A stretch of DNA of 64,000 nucleotides from Embleya sp040629175 (GTDB taxonomy: Bacteria; Actinomycetota; Actinomycetes; Streptomycetales; Streptomycetaceae). Location: contig NZ_JBEXUX010000047.1 of the NCBI RefSeq assembly GCF_040629175.1, forward strand, positions 18,465-82,464, written 5' to 3'. A model generated the notes under the pieces. It was not told the origin of the DNA, made no database searches, and saw only the letters and a list, made by a program, of their open reading frames with translations. A program made the translations under genes and the position numbers. Below are positions 1-8,951 of the stretch, in pieces. The number at the start of each line of letters is the position of its first letter. Position 1 is the first letter of the stretch.

Positions 1-127
1 AATAACCTCCGGAGCGGCCGAGTTCGACACGGCCAATGCCCCGGCCGAAGTTCCCGCGCCCGGGTGGTCGGCGGTTTCCCCGCGTGCGGATCGGCGCGCG
101 CGCCGGCGGGCGGCCCCGGGATCGGCA
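1..127. other. Window edge, no gene assigned
   Basis: GC-rich stretch at the left border. Two plus-strand frames are open, but neither gives a recognisable protein or a start with a ribosome binding site. It may hold the 3' end of a gene that begins outside the window. Confidence 0.3.
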
Positions 128-160
128 ACGACCCCGCAGGCGGAGTGCCTGCGGGGTCGT
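128..160 (-). terminator. Perfect 14-bp hairpin downstream of lsr2
   Basis: A perfect inverted repeat has arms at 128-141 and 147-160 (ACGACCCCGCAGGC and its complement) with a 5-nt loop. It lies about 110 bp past the lsr2 stop in the direction of transcription. There is no T-run, which is usual for actinobacterial terminators. It could also serve a plus-strand gene ending left of the window. Confidence 0.7.
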
Positions 161-269
161 GGTGGAATCCGGGTCGTGGTCGTATCCCGGCGATGCCGGG
201 CCTCGCCCGTGCGGACGTCCCGCCGCGGACGGTCGACCGAACGCCGGACGGCGCGCGAGATACCGGCCG

Positions 270-605
270 TCAGTGGGCGGCCTGGTACCTCTCGATGAGA
301 TCCGCCGGAACCCGTCCGCGTGCATTGACCTCGATGCCTTGCGACCGCGCCCATTCGCGGACCTTCACCGGGTCCGGGCCCTGACCGGTGGAACGCGCTC
401 CCTTGCGGCCGCGCCGGGCGGCGGTACCCGTCTTGCGGGCGGCACCGAAGTAGGGCGCCAACTTGTCCAACAACTGCTGGTAGGTGTCCTCGCCGAGGTC
501 GATCTCGTAGGTGACGCCATCCAACGCAAAAGTATGGGTTGCGATGTCTTCACCGGTCTCGCCGGTGACATCATCGGTGTAGAGCGTGACTACGCGCTGA
601 GCCAT
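270..605 (-). CDS. lsr2: Lsr2 family nucleoid-associated DNA-bridging protein
   Basis: A 111-residue protein of normal Lsr2 length. The N-terminal half (about 1-55) is the dimerisation domain: it begins MAQRVVTLYTDD and continues into TFALDGVTYEIDL and a helix with YQQLLDKLAPY. A basic linker (57-72, KTGTAARRGRKGARS) leads to the C-terminal DNA-binding domain (about 76-111) with VREWARSQGIEVNARGRVP, which carries the RGR AT-hook-like motif that inserts into the minor groove of AT-rich DNA. Lsr2 is a xenogeneic silencer that bridges AT-rich DNA. The ATG at 605 is preceded by AGGAAGGGGA at good spacing. It is monocistronic, with a strong hairpin downstream. Streptomycetes often carry two Lsr2 paralogues; which one this is cannot be told here. 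Confidence 0.95.
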   Translation of the reverse strand: MAQRVVTLYTDDVTGETGEDIATHTFALDGVTYEIDLGEDTYQQLLDKLAPYFGAARKTGTAARRGRKGARSTGQGPDPVKVREWARSQGIEVNARGRVPADLIERYQAAH

Positions 606-987
606 TGTGGAGAATCCCCTTCCTGGGAGCGGGGAGATCGTACACCCAGACCGGAAGACCGACCCCCTCGAAATCGACGACGGATAGCGAATCCGGATCT
701 CATCGGCACGGAACGGCCACTGCGGCGTTGCGATCAATGGCCGCACGAGTTCCTGTGGTAGACCGAGACGGTTATGCCTTCGCCGCCGACCGGCGAAAGG
801 TCGGCCGCCGGGAAGATCCCGAAGCCGGGCATTTGCCGGCCATCCCGGGCGGCCATTGGTAATCGTCGCGATTCCCGCCCCGATCCGCCGGGCGATCGAC
901 ATAGGGTGTGCGGAAGCCGCCGTGCGGGCACCCCGTGGGGGCCGGCGGGCCGGCCGGCTTCCGCTCCCCCGGCACCCGGAGTTGGCG
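606..987. other. Gene-free stretch upstream of lsr2
   Basis: About 380 bp between the divergent lsr2 gene and the broken ASCH gene. It must contain the lsr2 promoter. Open frames here are GC-driven shadows without family resemblance, and I see no hairpin or repeat that stands out. Confidence 0.4.
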
Positions 988-1581
988 TTGTTGTTTCGAC
1001 ACGAGGTGCTGACCAGGATCGCGTCCGGCGAGGTCGACCTGGCGTTCCGACGCCGGCGCACACCCGCCGTCCGTCCCGGGACCGGACTGCGCACCGAGGT
1101 CGGTGTACTGGAGGTCGGCACGGTCGAGGCGGTGTCGCCCGACGACGTCGGCGACCGGGACGCGCAACACGCGGGCTACCCCGGCCGAGCGGAGTTGCCG
1201 GCCGACCAACGCCCGGGCGAAGACCGGCAGTTGTACCGGATCACGCTACGCCTGGCGGGCGCGGACCCACGGGTGGGACTGCGTGCGGACACCGACCTGT
1301 CGACGGCGGACCTCGACGAGATCGTCGCGGGCCTGCGCCGTCTGGACGCGCGCAGCGGACGCGGTCCGTGGACCACCGCGATGCCGGCACTGATCGACGC
1401 CAACCCCGCCGTATGAGCCCCCGATCTGGCCGCCGGCGTCGGCCGGGAGACCGCCCGTTTCAAGGCGGACGTACGCAAACTCAAGGAACGCGGCCTGACC
1501 GAGAGCCTGGCCGTCGGCTACCGGATCTCACCGCGCGGCAAACTGGTCCTCGATCACCTGGTTCGCACCGCGCCGGACTGA
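988..1581 (+). pseudogene. ASCH-domain/helix-turn-helix protein gene interrupted by in-frame TGA
   Basis: One reading frame runs from a TTG at 988 (reading MLFRHEVLTRIASGEVDLAF, with CGGAG 7 nt upstream) to the TGA at 1579, interrupted only by a TGA at 1414-1416. Before it lies a 142-residue stretch resembling the actinobacterial ASCH-domain family: an N-terminal 'RxEVLxRIxxGEVDLAFRR' segment, then an aspartate-rich middle. After it lie 54 more residues that look like the normal C-terminus (FKADVRKLKERGLTESLAVGY, SPRGKLVLDHL). In family members as I remember them, the interrupted position reads R-A-P-D-L, so a CGA to TGA change is the simple explanation. A truncated protein ending at 1413 would lose the conserved DNA-binding tail. 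The 3' end overlaps the convergent Lrp gene by 28 bp. Confidence 0.65.
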
Positions 1582-2642
1582 GCACCGCGGGCCGCGGGGG
1601 CGCCGGCGAGTCGCGAGGGGGGCAGCGTGACGGGCACCGGGCGCACCGCGCGGCCGTGTTCGTCCAGCAGCCGACCCATGCGCTTGGGGCTGTGCAGGGC
1701 GACGGCACGGTCGCGGATTTCCAGGTCCGGGAAACGTTCGGACAGGCCGGCCTCGAAGCCGGCCATGCCGTCCAGTCCGTGCAGCCACACGATGATCAGC
1801 AGGTTGTGCGGGCCGCTGACGGACACGCACGAACGCACCTGTTCCATCCGGGCGACCGCGTTGCCGGTGAACCGGAGATTTCCGTGCGCGACGTTCGCCA
1901 GATAGACCACCATGGCCCGGAACCCGGCCGACGGGTGGGCGATGTCGCACCGGAACGAGATGTCCTGGTCGCGGATCATCCGCTGGACCCGGCGGCGCGC
2001 GGTGTGTTCGCTCATGCCGGTCGCGGCGCCCAACTCGGTGTAGCCGAGCCGACCGTCCCCGCCCAGGGCCCGCAGCAGGCTCCAGTCCTCCGCCGAGCGT
2101 TCCTGGGACCGGGTGCTGTAGACGATCGGCCGGAGCGGGCTCGCGGGCGGGAGCCGGGCGCGCGCGGCGGGTTCCATCGCCCGCATCCGCCAGTCGCCGC
2201 CCGCGCTGAAGAGCGTGACGCCCAGCCGGGTGCGGGTGGAGAGCACGCCCGGTAGTGCGCCGATGTCGCGGTGCACGACGTGCCCGAGGGTGGGCAGGTC
2301 GGGGGCGGCCAGGGACAGGAACAGGTCGAAGTCGCCGGTCATCTCGTCCACGCTGAAGACCCAGGGCAGTTCGGCCGTCGCGGCGATGATCCGGTCGAGT
2401 GCGCGGGGTCGGCACCTGACCTCGACGTAGGCGACCGCGGCCGATTTCGCCGAGGTGTGTGCGGTGACCCAGGCCAGGCCCTGCGCCCGCATCCGGTCCC
2501 AGCGCCGGGCCACCGTGGTCGCGTCCACGCCGAGCGCCGAACCGACGCGGGACCAGGGAGCGCGGGGCGCGGCCTGGAGCGCCTCCACGATCGCGAGATC
2601 GAGTTCGGAGAATCGCCCGCCGGAATCCTGCGCATCGCTCAT
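1554..2642 (-). CDS. Double-length Lrp/AsnC family transcriptional regulator
   Basis: A 362-residue regulator about twice the length of classical Lrp. An N-terminal helix-turn-helix (about 10-60: FSELDLAIVEAL, then VDATTVARRWDRM) is followed by a first ligand-sensing region. A second AsnC-type HTH lies at about 185-235 (LLRALGGDGRLGYTELGAATG, HTARRRVQRMI), then a RAM-like ligand domain (about 240-310). Actinobacteria commonly have this duplicated architecture; the effector is usually an amino acid or related metabolite, unknown here. Start chosen at the ATG at 2642, although its ribosome binding site is weak. The gene is divergent from the damaged dipeptide permease gene, which may once have been its target. 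Confidence 0.85.
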   Translation of the reverse strand: MSDAQDSGGRFSELDLAIVEALQAAPRAPWSRVGSALGVDATTVARRWDRMRAQGLAWVTAHTSAKSAAVAYVEVRCRPRALDRIIAATAELPWVFSVDEMTGDFDLFLSLAAPDLPTLGHVVHRDIGALPGVLSTRTRLGVTLFSAGGDWRMRAMEPAARARLPPASPLRPIVYSTRSQERSAEDWSLLRALGGDGRLGYTELGAATGMSEHTARRRVQRMIRDQDISFRCDIAHPSAGFRAMVVYLANVAHGNLRFTGNAVARMEQVRSCVSVSGPHNLLIIVWLHGLDGMAGFEAGLSERFPDLEIRDRAVALHSPKRMGRLLDEHGRAVRPVPVTLPPSRLAGAPAARGAQSGAVRTR

Positions 2643-2729
2643 CGACAGGATGCTATCCGGCAATTCCCGCCCGACGGCGCGACGAACCCGGATCCTGGCC
2701 GTACGCCAGGCCCCTGCCAAGGAGACCCG

Positions 2730-3389
2730 TTGTCTCTCGCTCCCTCGCGCGCCAAGCCGGCCGCGGACCGGTCGTCTCGGGTCCGACACCCTTGGCTGCG
2801 CTACCTGTTGGGTCGGCTCGCGGGTGTCGTCCTGGTGCCGGCCGTCCTGGTCGTGGGCACGTTCGCGATCGTGCAACTGCTGCCAGGGGATCCGGCCGCG
2901 GTCGCGGCGGGGCGAAACGCGGACCCGGCGCAGACCGAACGGGTGCGGCACGAACTGGGGTTGGACAGGTCGTGGGTCGCGCGATTCGGCGACTACGTGT
3001 CCGGGTTGGCGACCGGCGATCTGGGCACGTCCTACCGCAGCGGCGAGCCCGTCACCGACGTGTTGGCACAACGACTGCCCTACGCCGTCGAGTTGGTGCC
3101 GGCGGCGATCCTGGTGGGGTCGGTGGTCGCGGCCTCGTCGACCTCGACGCCCGGGACGGGTGGGCCGTTGTCGTCCGGGCTGCTCGGCGGCACGGTGGTC
3201 GCGGCGAGCGTGTTCGCCTGGCCGGGGTTGGGGGCGCGGGTGGTCGAGGCGATTCTCAACCGGGACTACCCGGTGGTCCAGGGCGCGGTGTTGGCGCTGG
3301 GCGTGCCGGCGTGCCTGGTCGGCCTCGCGGTGGATCTGCTGCTCGCGCTGCCGAACCGGAACACGCTCACCGGAAACCCGCAGGCATGA
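2730..3389 (+). pseudogene. Internally deleted DppB-type dipeptide/oligopeptide ABC permease
   Basis: The frame starts at TTG 2730, 6 nt after AAGGAGA. It encodes the first transmembrane helix of a DppB/OppB permease and the following extracytoplasmic part (QLLPGDPAAV, ELGLDRSWVARFGDYVSGL, GDLGTSY). After about residue 130 (VPAAILVG) the protein jumps through a short Ser/Thr/Gly stretch to the family's extreme C-terminus (LLGGTVVAASVFAWPGLG, RDYPVVQGAVLAL). About 100 residues are missing, including the central helices and the EAA loop that contacts the ATPase. The product is 219 residues against the usual 310-340, and none of the partner genes (second permease, ATPases, binding protein) is present. 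Best read as a decayed remnant kept in frame. Confidence 0.75.
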
Positions 3390-3456
3390 CGGCCCGCGGG
3401 GACGGACCCGACCGCCGAACGGGTCGGGTCGGCCGTCGGGTTCGCCGCCGTGCGGA

Positions 3457-3525
3457 TCAGCCGTGTTCGAGCGCGACCTTCGGCAGGGCGCGATCCAGCG
3501 GCTCGGGAAGCCACCAGGCCCGAGG
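3457..3525 (-). pseudogene. Possible C-terminal remnant of an MMPL-type transporter
   Basis: A minus-strand frame ending at 3457 reads AWWLPEPLDRALPKVALEHG before its stop. This resembles the typical cytoplasmic end of actinobacterial MMPL/RND transporters (xxWWLPxxLDRxLP). Nothing upstream in the frame looks like the rest of such a transporter. The match is short and could be chance. Confidence 0.3.
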
Positions 3526-3563
3526 GACGACCGCGCGGCAGCCGCACGGGTATTCGCGAAACG

Positions 3564-4271
3564 CTACCCGTGATCGGCAGCATGGTGGGTGCCCCGAGCG
3601 GTGCCGCCCGGCGCGATCAGCCCTGTCTCGTAGGCCAGGACCACCGCCTGCACCCGGTCGCGCAGGTTGAGTTTCGACAGGATGCGGCCGACGTGCGTCT
3701 TGACCGTGGTCGGGCTCAGCGACAGGCGCTCGGCCAGTTCGGCGTTGCTCAGGCCGGTGGCCAGCAGCCGGAGCACCTCCAACTCGCGCGGGGTCAACTC
3801 GGACAGGTCGCGCGGCGGTGTCCCGCGTGGCTCGTCGTGGTGCGCGAAGCGCTCGATCAGTCGGCGGGTGATGGTCGGCGCGAGCAGTGCGTCGCCGGCC
3901 TGGACCAGGCACACCGCGGCGACCAGTTGCTCCGGCGTGACGTCCTTGAGCAGGAAACCGCTGGCTCCGGCGGTGAGCGCGGCGTAGACGTAGTGGTCCA
4001 GGTCGTACGTGGTCAGGATGATCACCCGGGTGCCGGTCGAGCCGCCATCGGCCAGGATGCGCCGGGTCGCCTCGATGCCGTCCATCTGCGGCATCCGGAT
4101 GTCCATCAGCACCACGTCGGGCCGGGTGCGCCGGACGGCGGCGATCGCCTCGGCGCCGTTGGCCGCCTCGGCCGCCACCTCGATGCCGTCGGAGGCCAGG
4201 ATCATCCCGAAGCCGGTCCGCACCAGCGCCTGGTCGTCGGCGATGACCACCCGCAGGGCCGGCCGGTTCAC
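3564..4271 (-). CDS. NarL/LuxR-family two-component response regulator
   Basis: A 235-residue response regulator. The receiver domain (about 5-120) has the acidic pair ADDQ at 11-13, the phospho-acceptor Asp57 in VVLMDIRMP, the Thr in ILTTYD and the Lys in FLLKD. The C-terminal LuxR helix-turn-helix (about 165-225) reads LTPRELEVLRLLATGLSNAE and TVKTHVGRILSKL. The GTG start at 4271 overlaps the stop of the upstream kinase gene in a GTGA overlap, so the two are translationally coupled. It should be phosphorylated by that kinase and act on DNA, probably on the divergent ABC transporter operon starting at 5818. Confidence 0.93.
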   Translation of the reverse strand: MNRPALRVVIADDQALVRTGFGMILASDGIEVAAEAANGAEAIAAVRRTRPDVVLMDIRMPQMDGIEATRRILADGGSTGTRVIILTTYDLDHYVYAALTAGASGFLLKDVTPEQLVAAVCLVQAGDALLAPTITRRLIERFAHHDEPRGTPPRDLSELTPRELEVLRLLATGLSNAELAERLSLSPTTVKTHVGRILSKLNLRDRVQAVVLAYETGLIAPGGTARGTHHAADHG

Positions 4272-5632
4272 GCCGTCCGCCACGGAATGCGGGCCCGGAT
4301 GCGATATCCGCCCGTGAGGGTCGGGCCGACGGTCAACTCGCCGTCGTAGACCGCCAGTCGCTCGCGCAGGCCGATCAACCCGCGACCGTTGCCGTCCAGC
4401 GCCCGGCCGCCGGGCCGGCCACCGGTGTCGGTGACCTCGATCTCCAGGCAGTCGTCGGCATATCCGAGGACGACGCTCGCCGCCGCGCCGGGCGCGTGCT
4501 TGATCGTGTTGGTCAGCGCCTCCTGGACCACCCGGTAGGCCGCCAGGTCCACCCCGGGCGGCAGCGGGTCCGCCGGCAGCGACATCGCGACGCGTACCGG
4601 GGTGCCGGCCGCGCGTACCCGTTCGATCAGCTCGTCCAACCGGTCGAGTCCGGGTTGGGGTTCGAGGTCGTCGGGACGCTCGTGGTCGGCCGCGGCGAGC
4701 AGCCCCATCACATGGCGCAGTTCGGCCATCGCCGCCCGCCCGCCGGCCTCGACCGCGAGCAGCGCCTCCTTGGAACGTTCCGGCGCCGCGTCCATCACCT
4801 TGCGCGCCGCACCCGCCTGGATAACCATCACGCTGACATTGTGCGTCACGACGTCGTGCAATTCGGCGGCGATCCTGGACCGTTCCTCCTCGACGGCCCG
4901 GCGGGTGGCCTGTTCCTGGGCCTGTTGCAGCCGGGTGTACCGATCCCGGCTCGCCGCCAACTCCCGTCGCCAGAACAGCACCAGCCCGGCGAGTGCCCCC
5001 GCCACCAGCAGCACCACACCCGGGCTCGACCAGCCCGGCAGGATCGGCGCCGAGTCCCGGAAGGCGACACCGGCCAAAACCGCGGCGCCTACCAACACAC
5101 AGACCGCACGCACCCGGTAGCGGCTGTAGACGACCGCGCTGTACGCGCCGATCACGCAGGTCAGCACGGTGATCCAGGACGCGCCGTCCTCGCCGATGGC
5201 CACCCCCGCGCACAACACCGCGGTGAACGCGGCCAGCGGGTATCGACGTCGGACGGCCAACGGAAGCGCGGAGAGCACCACGAACGGCCAGGGCACGGAC
5301 GAGGGCACGTATTCCGGCCCCCAGACTTCCGGCGGTCGCGGCGGCTCGGGGGGCCGGGACGGATCGGAGGGCTCGGGCGGCTCGAACGGAACGACGCGTT
5401 GCATGTCCTGGACCGGGCCACTGTCGGGATACCGCGCCGCCACGACCAGGGCGAGCAGGGTCAGCACGATCGCCAGCACCGCGTCGACCCGCACCGCCCG
5501 TCGCGACAACGGGACCTGTCCCGGCTCCGGGCGCAGCACGATCGCCAGCCGCGCCCGCCACCCACGCCGGACCGCCGGCTCGTCTTCGCCTTCCACCGGT
5601 TCATTGTGCGACCCACCCCCGCCGGGCCGCAT
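4268..5632 (-). CDS. Membrane sensor histidine kinase (HisKA_3, NarX/DesK-like)
   Basis: A 454-residue kinase. An N-terminal membrane helix (about 50-66) is followed by a Pro/Glu-rich extracytoplasmic stretch (about 82-112) and four more hydrophobic segments up to about 220 (PFVVLSALPLAV, FTAVLCAGVAI, VLTCVIGAYSAVV, VVLLVAGALAGLVLF). The dimerisation box has the phospho-acceptor His259 in AAELHDVVTHNVSVMV. The HATPase region follows, with VVQEALTNTIKHA and the G-box DGNGRGLIGLRERL. The signal is unknown. It forms an operon with the response regulator and is divergent from an MacB-like ABC system, an arrangement typical of antimicrobial or cell-envelope stress sensing modules. Confidence 0.92.
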   Translation of the reverse strand: MRPGGGGSHNEPVEGEDEPAVRRGWRARLAIVLRPEPGQVPLSRRAVRVDAVLAIVLTLLALVVAARYPDSGPVQDMQRVVPFEPPEPSDPSRPPEPPRPPEVWGPEYVPSSVPWPFVVLSALPLAVRRRYPLAAFTAVLCAGVAIGEDGASWITVLTCVIGAYSAVVYSRYRVRAVCVLVGAAVLAGVAFRDSAPILPGWSSPGVVLLVAGALAGLVLFWRRELAASRDRYTRLQQAQEQATRRAVEEERSRIAAELHDVVTHNVSVMVIQAGAARKVMDAAPERSKEALLAVEAGGRAAMAELRHVMGLLAAADHERPDDLEPQPGLDRLDELIERVRAAGTPVRVAMSLPADPLPPGVDLAAYRVVQEALTNTIKHAPGAAASVVLGYADDCLEIEVTDTGGRPGGRALDGNGRGLIGLRERLAVYDGELTVGPTLTGGYRIRARIPWRTA

Positions 5633-5817
5633 CCGCCTGCCCGACCACGGCCCGCTCCCCAGGGCGTACTTCGCAGGGATGACCCCGCGCCCGAGTCCGC
5701 CGCAGGGAGGGCCGAATGTCGGTTGGCGGGCCGACGCGCCCGGTGCGGGTCCGCCCCTACGTTCGCTGGGCCGGCAAGGACACGGCGCACTCGCAATCGT
5801 TAGGACGGACGATTCCC

Positions 5818-6510
5818 ATGACCAACGTGATCGAACTGGCGGGCGTGGCCAAGCGCTACGACAGCGCCGGCGTACCCGCGCTCGGACCGCTCGACCTCGG
5901 CGTCGCCCGGGGTGAGGCGCTCGCGATCACCGGGCCCTCCGGCAGCGGCAAGTCCACGCTGCTCAACCTGGTCGCCGGCCTGGACCGGCCGACCGAGGGC
6001 ACGGTGACGGTGGCCGGGCGGCGCATCGACGCGCTGAGCGAGCACGCGCTGGCCCACTTCCGCCGCGAACACATCGGCATGGTCTTCCAGTTCTTCAATC
6101 TGCTGGACGACCTCACGGTGGCGGACAACATCCGACTGCCCGCCCAGTTGACCGGGACCTCCCGACGCAAGGCGGCGGCCCGGGCCGGCGAACTGATGGA
6201 GGTGCTGGGCATCGAGCGGCATGCCGACGCCTACCCGGGTCGGTTGTCCGGTGGCGAACGGCAACGGGTCGCGGTGGCACGGGCGTTGGTGAATCGGCCC
6301 GCGCTGCTGCTCGCCGACGAGCCGACCGGCGCGCTGGACACCGCGTCGGGGCACGACGTACGGGAGTTGCTGGTGGACCTGCACCGGGACGGGCAGACCA
6401 TCGTGCTGGTCACCCACGACCTGGCGTTGGCCCGAGCGTGCGCGAGTCGCACGATCCACCTGGTCGACGGACACCTGGCGCTCGACCCGAGTGCGGAGCC
6501 GGTGCGATGA
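5818..6510 (+). CDS. MacB/LolD-type ABC transporter ATP-binding protein
   Basis: A 230-residue ATPase. It has Walker A GPSGSGKST, Q-loop VFQFFNLLDDLTV, signature LSGGERQRVAVARAL, Walker B LLLADEPTGALD and switch His in VTHD. The sequence around the Q-loop is characteristic of the family that pairs with FtsX-like permeases (MacB, LolD, BceA). The ATG at 5818 has an AGGACGG about 11 nt upstream; no domain evidence supports the longer frame to its left. The stop overlaps the permease start (ATGA), so the two form one transporter. Confidence 0.95.
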   Translation: MTNVIELAGVAKRYDSAGVPALGPLDLGVARGEALAITGPSGSGKSTLLNLVAGLDRPTEGTVTVAGRRIDALSEHALAHFRREHIGMVFQFFNLLDDLTVADNIRLPAQLTGTSRRKAAARAGELMEVLGIERHADAYPGRLSGGERQRVAVARALVNRPALLLADEPTGALDTASGHDVRELLVDLHRDGQTIVLVTHDLALARACASRTIHLVDGHLALDPSAEPVR

Positions 6511-8894
6511 GCGGCTTCGGTACCGGCGCCCTGGGTCGGGTGGTGCGCTCCGGGGTGGGCCGGCGACGGGTGCAGACGCTGGTGGTGGCGCTGGCCACGA
6601 TGATGGCCGTGGCCTCGGCGGTGGTCGCCGGATCGCTCATGGTCGCCGCGGACGCGCCCTTCGACCACGCCTTCGGGCACCAGCACGGCGCGCACCTGAG
6701 CGTGCAGTTCGACCCGGCGGCGGTGGATTCGGCGCAGGTGCGGGCCACCGGGCGGGCCGGTGGGGTCACCGCGACGGCGGGACCGTTCCCGGTGACGACG
6801 ATCCGCCCGGTGGACAGCCACGGCGGGCGTCCGCCGACGCTGACCCTGGTCGGGCGGTCCAAGCCGGACGCCGACGTGGACGACCTGGACCTGAGGTCGG
6901 GCCGATGGGCGGCCGGTCCGGGCGAGATCGTCATGTCCGCGTCCTTCGCCGGCCCCGACATCAGGCTCGGCGCCACGCTGCGTGCCGGGGATGCCGCCGA
7001 CGCGCCGACTCTGACCATCGTGGGCATCGCCATGTCGGCGAGCAAGACCGCCGACGCGTGGGCCACGCCCGAACAGGTCACCACGTTGGGTCCGGCGGCC
7101 GGCCCGCTCACCACGCAGATGCTCTACCGCTTCGCCGCGGCCGGCACCGGCGACGACATCGCCGCCGCCCGGGCCCGGCTCGCCGCGGCGGTGCCCGCCG
7201 GTGCGCTGCTGGGCAGTCAGTCGTACCTGGACACCAAGCGCGCCGCCGACCGCAACGCCGCGCCGACCATCCCGTTCCTGCTGGCGTTCGGCGCGCTCGG
7301 CATCGCGATGTCGGTGATCATCGTCGGCAGCGTGGTCAGCGGCGCGGTCGGCACCGGGCTGCGCCGGATCGGCATCCTCAAGGCGATCGGCTTCACCCCG
7401 CGCGAGGTGGTCCGCGCCTATGTGGCCCAGGCGTTGATCCCGGCCGGCGTCGGCATCGCGCTGGGGGTGCTGCTGGGCAACGTGATGGCGCTGCCGCTGC
7501 TGGCGGACACCGAGGAGGTGTACGGGGACACCTCGTTGTCGGTGGCGTGGTGGGTGGATGTCGTGGTGCCCGCCGCCGCGTTGCTCATCGTCACGGTCGC
7601 GGCGCTGGTGCCGGCGCTGCGCGCCGGTCGGCTGCGCACGGTCGAGGCGATCGCGATCGGCCGGGCTCCGCGCACCGGGCGGGGTCGGTGGGCGCATCGC
7701 GCGGCGGACCGACTGCCGCTGCCGCGGGCGGTGACCTACGGTCTGGCGAGCCCGTTCGCACATCCGGTCCGGATGATCGCGATGTTGCTCGCGGTGGCCT
7801 TCGGCACGGTCGCGGCGACCTTCGCGGTGGGGCTGACCTCGTCCCTGAACGCGGTCGGCCGGGCGCAGGACCCGGAGAACCGGGCGGCGATCACCGTGCT
7901 CGGCGGCGTTGGGCCCGCCGGTCACTCCGGACCCGGTGAGCCGGCCGGGCCGGGCCCCGGGAAGGGCGGAGCCGGCGGGCAGGCCGATCCCGCGCCGGTG
8001 CGCGCCGCGATCGAGGCCCAGCCGGGCACCGGCTCCTACTACGGCCTGACCCGGACCGAGGTCACCGTGGCCGGCATCGCCGGCGCGGTCCAGGCCGCCC
8101 TGTACGAGGGGGATTCGCGCAGCGGCGCCTACGAGATGATCGCGGGCCGTTGGCTCGGCGGCCCCGGGGAGGCCGTGGTGCCCACCCGCTTCCTGGACCG
8201 CACCGGCACCGGGATCGGCGACACGGTCCGGGTGACCCTCGGGGGCGACACCCGGACGTTGCGGATCGTCGGCGAGGTCTTCGACACCTCGGACGACGGC
8301 ATGCGGGTGCACGCCGGCCTCGTCGACTTCGCCGCCGCCCGTCCCGACGTGTTCCTGGTGGAGCCGAAGCCGGGTGTGTCGACCGCCGGGTATGCCGAGC
8401 AACTGGGCTCGGTGTTGCGTCCGTTGGGCGGCGAGGTGTTGATCAACTCGCCTTCGCGGGCCGACGGACTGCTGCTGATCCTGGACGCGATGGCCGTCCT
8501 GCTCACCCTCATGCTGGTCTCGGTGGCGGCGCTGGGCGTACTCAACTCGGTCGTCCTCGACACCCGTGAGCGGGTCCACGACATCGGCGTGTGCAAGGCC
8601 CTGGGCATGACGCCGAGGCAGACCGTGGGCCTGGTTCTCGCCTCGGTGGGCGGCATCGGTCTGCTCGGCGGCCTGATCGGGGTGCCGGCCGGGTTCGCCC
8701 TGCACGGCTACGTGCTGCCGGTGATGGGACACGCGGCCGGCACCGACCTGCCGCCGAGCATCCTCGACGTGTACGGCATGCCGGAGCTGATCCTGCTCGG
8801 CCTGGCGGGCGTGCTGATCGCGGTCCTGGGCGCGGCCGTGCCGGCGAGCTGGGCGGCCCGCACGCGCACGGCGACGGCGCTGCGCACCGAGTAG
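6507..8894 (+). CDS. FtsX-like ABC transporter permease
   Basis: A 795-residue permease with two FtsX domains. The N-terminal helix (VVALATMMAVASAVVAGSL) precedes a large extracytoplasmic domain. A first block of three helices (about 270-400) contains GLRRIGILKAIGFTPREVVR, the coupling motif of this family. A second extracytoplasmic domain follows and then a C-terminal block with RERVHDIGVCKALGMTPRQT. It belongs with the ATPase immediately upstream. Such pairs work as mechanotransmission exporters for lipoproteins or peptides; the substrate is unknown. A convergent hairpin follows the stop. Confidence 0.93.
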   Translation: MSGFGTGALGRVVRSGVGRRRVQTLVVALATMMAVASAVVAGSLMVAADAPFDHAFGHQHGAHLSVQFDPAAVDSAQVRATGRAGGVTATAGPFPVTTIRPVDSHGGRPPTLTLVGRSKPDADVDDLDLRSGRWAAGPGEIVMSASFAGPDIRLGATLRAGDAADAPTLTIVGIAMSASKTADAWATPEQVTTLGPAAGPLTTQMLYRFAAAGTGDDIAAARARLAAAVPAGALLGSQSYLDTKRAADRNAAPTIPFLLAFGALGIAMSVIIVGSVVSGAVGTGLRRIGILKAIGFTPREVVRAYVAQALIPAGVGIALGVLLGNVMALPLLADTEEVYGDTSLSVAWWVDVVVPAAALLIVTVAALVPALRAGRLRTVEAIAIGRAPRTGRGRWAHRAADRLPLPRAVTYGLASPFAHPVRMIAMLLAVAFGTVAATFAVGLTSSLNAVGRAQDPENRAAITVLGGVGPAGHSGPGEPAGPGPGKGGAGGQADPAPVRAAIEAQPGTGSYYGLTRTEVTVAGIAGAVQAALYEGDSRSGAYEMIAGRWLGGPGEAVVPTRFLDRTGTGIGDTVRVTLGGDTRTLRIVGEVFDTSDDGMRVHAGLVDFAAARPDVFLVEPKPGVSTAGYAEQLGSVLRPLGGEVLINSPSRADGLLLILDAMAVLLTLMLVSVAALGVLNSVVLDTRERVHDIGVCKALGMTPRQTVGLVLASVGGIGLLGGLIGVPAGFALHGYVLPVMGHAAGTDLPPSILDVYGMPELILLGLAGVLIAVLGAAVPASWAARTRTATALRTE

Positions 8895-8904
8895 CCCGCG
8901 GCGC

Positions 8905-8938
8905 GGGTCCGGGCGGCCGACCGGCGGCCCGGACCCGG
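8905..8938. terminator. Bidirectional hairpin between convergent genes
   Basis: Arms CGGGTCCGGGC at 8905-8915 and its complement at 8928-8938 form an 11-bp GC stem with a 12-nt loop. It lies between the convergent FtsX permease gene and kynA and can end both transcripts. Confidence 0.65.
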
Positions 8939-8951
8939 TCTCGGGTGCGGC

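Noticed and set aside
36..761. Plus-strand frame across the lsr2 gene
   Set aside because: It runs antisense through lsr2, is Arg/Pro-rich and has no family resemblance.
1414..1416. TGA read as selenocysteine
   Set aside because: The expected residue is arginine rather than cysteine, and I see no following stem-loop at the right distance.
774..2255. Plus-strand frame of about 490 codons overlapping the ASCH and Lrp genes
   Set aside because: Random-looking composition, and it conflicts with two better supported reading frames.
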